From NCBI RefSeq assembly GCF_022768985.1, contig NZ_JALEKL010000004.1:1-64000 (forward strand): 64,000 bases of DNA, given 5' to 3'. A model generated the notes under the pieces. The model saw nothing but the letters and a program-made list of their open reading frames with translations, had not been told where the DNA came from and searched no databases. This document shows, one piece after another, positions 57,585 to 64,000 of this stretch; position 1 is the first letter of the stretch; every line of letters begins with the position of its first letter. Position numbers and translations under genes: made by a program. Source of the stretch: Methanosphaera sp. GTDB lineage: Archaea > Methanobacteriota > Methanobacteria > Methanobacteriales > Methanobacteriaceae.

Positions 57585-58289
57585 ATGGCAATTGGAAAAT
57601 TATATGGAATTGGTGTAGGACCTGGTGATCCTGAACTTGTAACAATGAAAGCAGTAAGATTAATTAAGGAAACTGATATTGTATTTGCTCCACAATCAAG
57701 AAGTGGAAAACCTAGTGTTGCATTAAATATTGTTCAAAAATATGTTGATGAACGCGAAGATGAATGTGAAATATATCAGCCACTATTTCCAATGACAGAA
57801 GATAAAGAAGAACTTCACAGATCATGGGATGAAGCAACAGATGTATTATTTGAAAAACTTGAAAAAGGATTAAATGCAGTGTTTGTAACTCTTGGTGATC
57901 CTACAGTATTTAGTACATTTTCATATATTTCATCAAGACTTCAAAGTAAAGGTGTGGAAGTTGAACTTGTACCTGGTATTACATCATTTACAGCATGTGC
58001 TGCAAGATCTGGTATTCAGCTTACAGAACAAGATGATATAATGGTTGTTGTTCCACAAGTAAGTGAAAAATTAACAAAAATATTACCATATGTTGATACA
58101 GTAGTAGCTATGAAAACATCAAGACATCTTGATGTACTTGAAGATTGTATTAATCAAGATCCAAGAGAAAAAGAAATTGTATCTGTACAAAACTGTACAA
58201 TGGAAAATGAAAACATAGTTCAGGGATTTGTTGATAATAAAAGATACTTCTCAACAAGTATTATTAAATTTAAAAAAGATGAAGAATAG
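57585..58289 (+). CDS. cbiL: Cobalt-precorrin-2 C20-methyltransferase
   Basis: SAM-dependent methylase of the CobI/CbiL type (234 aa), an early step in cobamide synthesis. The N-terminal LYGIGVGPGDPELVTMKAVRLI is the family signature, with TLGDPTVFSTFSYI near residue 105 and VPGITSFTACAARSG near 130. It is a single gene with its own promoter (TATA-like tract near 57425-57440); GAGGAATTTTT precedes the ATG. Other cobamide genes are in different parts of the window. Confidence 0.93.
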   Translation: MAIGKLYGIGVGPGDPELVTMKAVRLIKETDIVFAPQSRSGKPSVALNIVQKYVDEREDECEIYQPLFPMTEDKEELHRSWDEATDVLFEKLEKGLNAVFVTLGDPTVFSTFSYISSRLQSKGVEVELVPGITSFTACAARSGIQLTEQDDIMVVVPQVSEKLTKILPYVDTVVAMKTSRHLDVLEDCINQDPREKEIVSVQNCTMENENIVQGFVDNKRYFSTSIIKFKKDEE

Positions 58290-58355
58290 ATTTATTAACA
58301 AAACTTTTCTTATTACTTTTTTTTTATAACAACTATTTTTTTTATATTCTAATTT

Positions 58356-59450
58356 TTATTGAAGTTTATCAGCTAACTTTTGAGATAAATTATCCCAACT
58401 GAAATTTTTATAGACTTTATCTTGTATATCATCTGGTTTTTGTTTAATATTATCCCAGTTTTTTGTTGTATATATGAGTGTATTTCTAAGATCTTCAATG
58501 TCATGTTTTATGAGTTTTCCATATCCTGTTGTGTTAATTATATCTTTTGAGCCACCAACATCTGTTGATATGATGTAGTTTCCATGATATGCAGCCTCTA
58601 GTGTTGATATTCCAAAGCTTTCCATAACTGATGTACAACAGTAGATGCTTGCTTTTGCATAGTATTTTGAGAGTAATTTTTTATCTGATATGTAGCCTTC
58701 AAAGATTATCTGATCTTTCATGTGGGGATTTTCTCTGAAGTATTCATCAATAAATTCATGCATATCATCTACAACCTCCCCTACAAGGACTAACTTCCAG
58801 CTTTTATCAACACCACTCATTGCATCAATTAGTAAATCTGTTGATTTATTCTTCTTTTCTATGTATCCTGCATAGAGTATGATATTTTCCTTACAATTAA
58901 CATCTACATCTGTTTTAATAACACCATTTGGTAGATATAAGAGCTTATTATCATCTACTACATTTGAATTTATAAGTTGTTTGTAGTTTCTTTTTGTTTC
59001 AATACTTATTACATCAATAAATCTAAATAGTATCTTTGTAAGAAGTCGTCTCATTGATGCTTTAAATCCCTTTCTCTGGGTTAGAAAATCAATAATATGA
59101 TTGTTTGCATCAAGTTTAAGATAGATTTTTGTCTTTGGATTTAATAGTTTAATATAGAAGATGTAGCATGCAAGATTTGAATATCTGAGATGATAGAATT
59201 GTATAACATCTATATCTTTAATATTTTCTTTAATGTATCTTTTTATGTCATCTTTTTCATTTCCACTATTTTCTATGAATTTAAGCTCTATTTGGTTATT
59301 AAATATCTCATTAAGATAGGTGTATTCATCATTGTTATAACTTATAAGTGATACGTTATAATTACTAGATAGTTTATATGGTATCATTCCAACATCCTTT
59401 GTTAACATGAAATTCTTAAGTGCTGGAAATATACATTGAAATTTTGCCAT
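58356..59450 (-). CDS. Family 4 glycosyltransferase (GT-B fold)
   Basis: A 364-aa GT-B glycosyltransferase. The C-terminal nucleotide-sugar domain has ILYAGYIEKKNKSTDLLIDAM, LVLVGEV and ASIYCCTSVMESFGISTLEAAYHGNYIISTDVGG (E-x7-E motif). It would act on the cytoplasmic side in surface glycan synthesis. The sugar donor and acceptor are unknown. It lies at the edge of a glycosyltransferase group but on the opposite strand. Confidence 0.85.
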   Translation of the reverse strand: MAKFQCIFPALKNFMLTKDVGMIPYKLSSNYNVSLISYNNDEYTYLNEIFNNQIELKFIENSGNEKDDIKRYIKENIKDIDVIQFYHLRYSNLACYIFYIKLLNPKTKIYLKLDANNHIIDFLTQRKGFKASMRRLLTKILFRFIDVISIETKRNYKQLINSNVVDDNKLLYLPNGVIKTDVDVNCKENIILYAGYIEKKNKSTDLLIDAMSGVDKSWKLVLVGEVVDDMHEFIDEYFRENPHMKDQIIFEGYISDKKLLSKYYAKASIYCCTSVMESFGISTLEAAYHGNYIISTDVGGSKDIINTTGYGKLIKHDIEDLRNTLIYTTKNWDNIKQKPDDIQDKVYKNFSWDNLSQKLADKLQ

Positions 59451-59644
59451 AAAAAGACTACACTCCTCTTATTTTTAGTAATTGTTTTGTTATTTAATTG
59501 TTTTAGTGTTAATTAGATATTAATTATATGGATAATGATTAGATTATTTATATTATAATAGAAAAGATAACATTATACAAAAAATAAATATAATGAATAA
59601 GTAAATTCTAAGAGATTTTATTAATAATAATGAATGTGATTACT

Positions 59645-59851
59645 ATGACAAAAAGATCTACAATTTCAAAATTAGGATTTTTCCTTTCAGGTATAGCTAT
59701 TGGTTATCAGATGAAAGAGATAATGGATACTGATGAATTTAAATACCTTAAAAGTGGAATTAAGGCAGCCTTTAGTAAGGAAGATATGATAGATGTTGAA
59801 ATTAAGGATGCAAAGGAATGCACCTATGAAAAAAATACACAAGATGATTAA
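59645..59851 (+). CDS. Small protein with one hydrophobic segment
   Basis: A 68-aa protein I do not recognise: a basic start MTKRSTISK, a short hydrophobic stretch LGFFLSGIAIGYQM (possible membrane association) and a charged tail. The frame begins at an ATG at 59630, but a GTGATT element precedes the ATG at 59645. It lies 97 bp upstream of the glycosyltransferase genes and may be cotranscribed. Confidence 0.5.
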   Translation: MTKRSTISKLGFFLSGIAIGYQMKEIMDTDEFKYLKSGIKAAFSKEDMIDVEIKDAKECTYEKNTQDD

Positions 59852-59947
59852 GTAAATATTTTTTTAGGTAATGATTAAATTCATTATCTAAAAATTTTTT
59901 TTTAAACTAAATTTTTTTTATTTAAAAGGGGATTATTTGGGGTTATT

Positions 59948-60892
59948 ATGAAAGCAAATAGTAAAATATCGCTGGTTTTATTAAATTGGAATGGTCATGA
60001 AGATAGTGTTGAATGTCTAAATTCATTACAAAATCTCAACTATGATAATTTTGATATTTATCTTGTAGATAATAACTCACAGCCTGAATCTGTTGAATAT
60101 ATTAAAAGCTACCTTCAACGTAGCAGCTACACATATGATGTCAAGGAGAAATGTGAACTTGACGGATACATAAAACCTGATAGTGTTGATGTTTTATTTA
60201 TTCTTAATGATGAAAATTCAGGCTTTGCATGTGGAAATAATGTAGCATTAAACTATATTCTTGCTACTAAAAATACTGATTATGTTCTTCTTTTAAATAA
60301 TGATACAACAGTTAAGCCAAACCTATTATCTGAGATGATATCTGAATATGTGAAGTATCCTGATACTGGTTTTATGGGTGTTAAGCATTACTATTATCAT
60401 GAACCAGGCAAGATTCAAACAATTGGTGGAGGACTAGTTGATAAAACTCATGGTGAGGCAATGGCAATAAGAGAACCTGGAGTGACAGACGTGTATGATT
60501 TTATTACAGGATCATGTATTTTAATGTCATTTGAGGTTTTAGAGACTGTTGGTGTGATGTATTGTGATTATTTCATGTACTGGGAGGATGTAGACTGGTC
60601 TGCTACAGCACGAGAATATGGATATAAATTAAGAATATGTGATAGGACATCTATCTATCATAAGGAAGGTGCATCAATAAAATCACTTAAGAGAATATAT
60701 TATCATACACGTAACAGGATATGGTATATGAAACGTCATAGTAGTCGAAATATTTACTATAAATTCCTAATTTACATAGTGTTGTATGTAATGAAGGAAT
60801 CAGTTATGAATATAGCAAAAAACACACAATATTCAAAGATATTAATAAAAGCATTAATTGATGGACTAAGAAATAAAAAAAGAATAATCTAA
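59948..60892 (+). CDS. Family 2 glycosyltransferase
   Basis: A 314-aa GT-A glycosyltransferase of the rhamnosyl/glucosyl type. Key parts are ISLVLLNWNGHEDSVECLNSL, LVDNNSQ, GFACGNNVALNYIL, YVLLLNNDTTV (acidic metal site), GSCILMSFEVLE and YWEDVDWSATAREYGYKL. C-terminal helices could lie on the membrane. It starts a run of three glycosyltransferase genes (59948-63156) with short gaps. Confidence 0.88.
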   Translation: MKANSKISLVLLNWNGHEDSVECLNSLQNLNYDNFDIYLVDNNSQPESVEYIKSYLQRSSYTYDVKEKCELDGYIKPDSVDVLFILNDENSGFACGNNVALNYILATKNTDYVLLLNNDTTVKPNLLSEMISEYVKYPDTGFMGVKHYYYHEPGKIQTIGGGLVDKTHGEAMAIREPGVTDVYDFITGSCILMSFEVLETVGVMYCDYFMYWEDVDWSATAREYGYKLRICDRTSIYHKEGASIKSLKRIYYHTRNRIWYMKRHSSRNIYYKFLIYIVLYVMKESVMNIAKNTQYSKILIKALIDGLRNKKRII

Positions 60893-60947
60893 AAAAAATT
60901 AGGGGATTAAATTTTTTTAAAGTAATTTTATAATGGGGATAATAAAA

Positions 60948-62183
60948 GTGAAGAAGAAATTAAAAATAGCAGTATTTCATAATCTTCCATCAGGAGGAGC
61001 AAAAAGATCACTATATACATACATAGACTACCTAACACAAAATGGACACACAGTAGATGTATACATACCATCAACAGCAAATGAAGACTACCTGCCACTT
61101 GAGCCAATAGCAACAAACATGTACATATACGATGTAAAACCAAGCTTTTGGCGTGAGAAAATCTACTCAATATTTTCATATGTACCAGCAATAATCAAGC
61201 GAGAATCAGTAAAAAATGTCTTCAAAGCAGAAAAACAAATAGCAGAAGATCTAAACAACTCAGACTATGACATAGTATACTGTGAACAAGATCAATTTAC
61301 AATGACACCAATAATCTTCAAATATCTAAAAGTACCAAATCTCTACTACTGTCAACAACCAGTAAGAGCAGATGTAATACTAAAGAAAGTAAATGATAAA
61401 AAGCCAAAATCAGGAATCTTTAATCATCCACTAATAAAGCCATTTGCACAGTACTACGTTGAATATGTAGAATCACAAAACTACCAACAAGACTATGACT
61501 TTGCACAGTACTCAGAAAATCTACTTGCAAATTCATACTTTAGTCATGAATCAATACTAAAACAGTATGGAAAAAATGCATATGTATCATATATTGGTGT
61601 TGATACAACAAAATTCAAGCCACTTGACCTTGAGCGTGAAAACTTTGTACTTTCTGTTGGAACATGCATACCACCAAAAGGATATGATTTTCTAATAAAT
61701 TCAATAGCAAAAATAGATGAAAAACAAAGACCAGAACTAGTGGTAGTAGGAAACAGTGGAGATGAAGGATGGGTAAACTATCTTAAAGATCTAGCCGAAA
61801 AACAGGGTGTGAAACTTGATATTATGTCAATGATATCAGATGAAGATCTTATACGTCTTTATAACATGGCAAAGGCTGTTGTATATGCACCATATCTTGA
61901 ACCATTCGGCTATGTGCCACTTGAGGCAATGGCATGTGGAACACCTGTTGTTGGTGTAAAAGAGGGTGGAATAAAAGAAACTGTAAAACATAACAAGACA
62001 GGAATTCTAACACAACGTGATGAACAAGACTTTGCAGATGCAATTGTTAAATTATTTAATGATAAACAACTATGGGATAAACTTGCAGCAAATGGTAAAG
62101 CATATGTAAATTCATTCTGGACACTAGATGCTGCAGGTGAAAGATTACTTAAAAATATGTATCGTATAATAGATAAAAAATAG
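60948..62183 (+). CDS. Family 4 glycosyltransferase
   Basis: A GT-B glycosyltransferase of about 411 aa. The N-terminal FHNLPSGGAKRSLYTYIDYL and the C-terminal LSVGTCIPPKGYDFLINSI and PYLEPFGYVPLEAMACGTPVVGVKEGG (donor-binding E-x7-E) are clear. The GTG at 60948 follows GGGGAT at an ideal spacing; the ATG at 60933 overlaps that element. Codons are A-ending up to about 61560 and mixed afterwards. It is the middle gene of the three-gene run. Confidence 0.87.
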   Translation: MKKKLKIAVFHNLPSGGAKRSLYTYIDYLTQNGHTVDVYIPSTANEDYLPLEPIATNMYIYDVKPSFWREKIYSIFSYVPAIIKRESVKNVFKAEKQIAEDLNNSDYDIVYCEQDQFTMTPIIFKYLKVPNLYYCQQPVRADVILKKVNDKKPKSGIFNHPLIKPFAQYYVEYVESQNYQQDYDFAQYSENLLANSYFSHESILKQYGKNAYVSYIGVDTTKFKPLDLERENFVLSVGTCIPPKGYDFLINSIAKIDEKQRPELVVVGNSGDEGWVNYLKDLAEKQGVKLDIMSMISDEDLIRLYNMAKAVVYAPYLEPFGYVPLEAMACGTPVVGVKEGGIKETVKHNKTGILTQRDEQDFADAIVKLFNDKQLWDKLAANGKAYVNSFWTLDAAGERLLKNMYRIIDKK

Positions 62184-62193
62184 GTGATAGGGT

Positions 62194-63156
62194 ATGAAGC
62201 CATTAGTTTCTATAATACTTCTTAACTGGAATGGATATGATGATACACTTGAAGCATTAGAGTCATTATATCAGATAAATTATCCAAATTATAATGTGAT
62301 TGTTGTTGATAATGCATCAAGTAACGATTCAATAGATAAAATATTAGACTATGCAAAAGGAAATATTGAAGTACAAACTAAGTATACAAACTACATTAAA
62401 GATACAAAGCCAATTGATGTTATAAGATTAGATGAAGATGAACTTAACCATAAAGTTGACTACACAACAGTTGGTGATGATAAAAAATTACTTTTAATTG
62501 AAAATCATGACAACTATGGTTTTGCACGTGGAAATAACATTGCAATTGACTATACAATGAAGTATGATGAGCCTGAATATGTGCTTCTTTTAAATAATGA
62601 TACAATTGTAGATCCTAACTTTCTTATTAGGATGATTGATGTTGCAACTGCTGATGAAACTATTGGTCTGCTTGGTCCTAAGTTTTATTATTATGACTAT
62701 GAAGGTTCACACAATGAAATATGGTGTGTTGGAAGTGTTGTAGATCTTGATCATTACCCAGGACATCATAGTATAATGGAGGAGGAAAACTATGATTTAT
62801 CACGTAGTGTTGTTGAATGTGACTGGGTTTCAGGTGCTGGTGCTTTAATTAAATCTGAGGCAATTAGTAATGGTGAATATCTTGATACTAACTTCTTCTT
62901 CGGATGTGAAGATGTTGATTTAGCTGTTCGTCTTAAAGAGGCAGGATACAGTGTAGTTACTGTTATGGATTCAATAATATGGCATAAGGTTGGTATGTCA
63001 CGCCATAAGAGTTCTGTATTTAAAAGAGAAAAAAATCATATTAAGACAAATCTTGCATTTATTAAAAAGCATAAGGACGATTACTACTTAAATCTTCCAA
63101 AGTATATCTTCCAGATTGCAATGAATTATGTAAGGGCTTTGCTTAATAAATTCTAA
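62194..63156 (+). CDS. Family 2 glycosyltransferase
   Basis: A 320-aa GT-A glycosyltransferase related to the one at 59948 (shared VSIILLNWNGYDD, VDNASS, GFARGNNIAIDY, LLLNNDTIVDPN, GCEDVDLAVRLKEAGY and a C-terminal HK...SS...R pattern). It follows the GT4 gene by 11 bp. The pair of GT2 genes probably arose by duplication around the GT4 gene. Confidence 0.88.
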   Translation: MKPLVSIILLNWNGYDDTLEALESLYQINYPNYNVIVVDNASSNDSIDKILDYAKGNIEVQTKYTNYIKDTKPIDVIRLDEDELNHKVDYTTVGDDKKLLLIENHDNYGFARGNNIAIDYTMKYDEPEYVLLLNNDTIVDPNFLIRMIDVATADETIGLLGPKFYYYDYEGSHNEIWCVGSVVDLDHYPGHHSIMEEENYDLSRSVVECDWVSGAGALIKSEAISNGEYLDTNFFFGCEDVDLAVRLKEAGYSVVTVMDSIIWHKVGMSRHKSSVFKREKNHIKTNLAFIKKHKDDYYLNLPKYIFQIAMNYVRALLNKF

Positions 63157-63170
63157 TCTCCCTCAACTAC

Positions 63171-63190
63171 TTTTTTTTATATTTTTATTT
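63171..63190 (+). terminator. Poly-T terminator of the glycosyltransferase run
   Basis: Eight T followed by further T tracts, 15 bases after the stop codon. Confidence 0.45.
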
Positions 63191-63261
63191 TATAATTTAT
63201 CATGAATTATCATACTAAATCTTGGTATTTTTCCAAAAATTTTACATAAATGTTGTGGATC

Positions 63262-63288
63262 TTCCCAAATTTATTGATATTTTGGGAA
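63262..63288. promoter_or_regulatory. Operator-like inverted repeat upstream of the Lrp gene
   Basis: TTCCCAAA (63262-63269) and TTTGGGAA (63281-63288), flanked by outer arms TTGGTATTTTTCC (from 63222) and GGAAATTTACCAA (to about 63297). A TATA-like tract (TTTATATT, about 63302) follows directly. This fits binding of the Lrp-family protein to its own promoter. Confidence 0.5.
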
Positions 63289-63367
63289 ATTTACCAACAT
63301 CTTTATATTAATTATGTAATATAAATAATATCTAAATAGATTTACTTTTTAAAGAGATGAAAAAATT

Positions 63368-63808
63368 ATGGATGAAACAGATGAAAAAATATTGGCAAAA
63401 CTAGTAGAAAATTCGAGAATGCCCATATCAAAAATATCTGCTCAAACAGGAATACCTGACTCAACAGTATCAAACAGACTAAAAAAACTAGAAAAAAGCA
63501 ATATAATCGATAAATACACAACAATCCTAAATCCAGAAGAATTAGGAATCAATGTAGCAGCAATCATAATCATACAAACAGAAACAGAAAAACATGAAAA
63601 TGTAGAAAAAGAACTACCAAAACTAACAGAAGTATCACAAGTATATAGTGTATCAGGTGAGTATGATATTTTAATAAAACTATGGGCACATTCACTAGAT
63701 GAGTTAAATGACATAATTAACTCAAAAATAAGAACAATTGATGGAATAGAAGAGTTAAGAGAATTAATAATAATGGATGTTTTAAAAGAAGAACAACTAT
63801 CAATTTAG
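63368..63808 (+). CDS. Lrp/AsnC family transcription regulator
   Basis: A 146-aa feast/famine regulator. The N-terminal winged helix-turn-helix is DETDEKILAKLVENSRMPISKISAQTGIPDSTVSNRLKKLEKSNII; the C-terminal RAM domain has VYSVSGEYDILIKLWAHSLDELNDII, a ligand-binding and oligomerisation domain. The target set is unknown; a nested inverted repeat lies in its own promoter. GAGATGA precedes the ATG. Confidence 0.93.
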   Translation: MDETDEKILAKLVENSRMPISKISAQTGIPDSTVSNRLKKLEKSNIIDKYTTILNPEELGINVAAIIIIQTETEKHENVEKELPKLTEVSQVYSVSGEYDILIKLWAHSLDELNDIINSKIRTIDGIEELRELIIMDVLKEEQLSI

Positions 63809-63930
63809 AAAATAAAATTTTAGAAGATCATCATAAAAAAAATAAAATAAAATTTTACACAAAATTCTCTAAACCCTAGATGTAAAATATAACAAAAAAA
63901 ATAAATTATGTGCGGTGGTGATCTTTCACA

Positions 63931-64000
63931 ATGTACCTTTCAGAACTTTTAAATAAAAAAGTAGTATCAGATGAAGATGAAAAATATGGAAAAGTAAAAG
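63931..64000 (+). CDS. PRC-barrel domain protein, 5' end only
   Basis: The first 23 codons of a gene that leaves the window. MYLSELLNKKVVSDEDEKYGKVK has the pattern of PRC-barrel proteins (SELLGKKVVD..G..IGKV), small archaeal proteins linked to RNA processing and cell division. GGTGGTGATC precedes the ATG. Confidence 0.6.
   Translation, partial: MYLSELLNKKVVSDEDEKYGKVK

Overview
The window is strongly AT-rich chromosomal DNA of a methanogenic archaeon of the order Methanobacteriales. Methanosphaera (the methanol- and H2-using gut lineage) is the best match. Evidence: an Orc1/Cdc6 gene beside a cluster of ACACTTG(A/C)A origin boxes, PolD small subunit, Hef, a Kae1-Bud32 fusion, archaeal S15, a methanogenesis marker 12 protein, an FdhB/MvhD-type gene set, many cobamide genes, and large Asn/Thr-rich Ig-like adhesins. 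The genus is inferred from gene content and composition, not from a database match.

Layout. 1-2167: 3' part of a repeat-rich adhesin, then three origin-type boxes at exact 21-bp spacing. 2168-8341: cobJ/cbiH, orc1/cdc6, a 1.65-kb gene-free origin, then cbiB and cbiG diverging away. 8593-13584: UPF0147, class II aldolase, PolD small subunit, a membrane-anchored surface protein, pyrB, trmI. 13898-15680: a decayed adhesin (5' truncated, two 1-nt losses). 15695-24642: Hef, a PLD-helicase-DUF3427 protein, aconitase X, a RecJ-like DHH protein, S15, XTP/dITP pyrophosphatase. 24806-35243: CobT-like, Kae1-Bud32, UppP, IlvE, tRNA-Val, an Mrr-like membrane protein, SurE, marker 12, IlvC, a Cas4-like nuclease. 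35319-39755: two tandem acetolactate synthase gene pairs. 40085-48794: PurD, ArgF, a secreted Cys-rich peptide, HisF, a proteasome-beta-like hydrolase, an OGG-type glycosylase, cyclophilin, ArgD, a small unknown. 48795-55341: an accessory-looking region with long gene-poor spacers, a coiled-coil protein, a PH-domain protein and an FdhA-like/FdhB/MvhD set in which two genes are interrupted by 1-nt A-run slips, one of them an MvhD fused to a paralogue of the coiled-coil protein. 55550-64000: a Rad3/XPD-type helicase, cobI/cbiL, four glycosyltransferases, an Lrp/AsnC regulator and the start of a PRC-barrel protein.

How it fits together. Replication and repair genes (orc1/cdc6, polD small subunit, hef, RecJ-like, OGG, XPD-like, Cas4-like) surround the origin. 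Cobamide genes (cbiH, cbiB, cbiG, cobT, cbiL) are scattered in ones and twos and would supply the corrinoid used by methyl-transfer enzymes. The branched-chain amino acid pathway (ilvE, ilvC, two ilvBH pairs) is concentrated within 11 kb. The glycosyltransferases and adhesins serve the cell surface.

The least explained signals are: (i) six intergenic arrays of a 7-bp unit, TTATAA(G/C), in 4-5 exact-phase copies; (ii) origin-type boxes far from the origin, sometimes next to those arrays; (iii) the MvhD fusion and its poly-A frameshifts; (iv) a lone proteasome-like hydrolase with Thr exposed after Met removal; (v) switches between A-ending and T-ending codons inside single genes.
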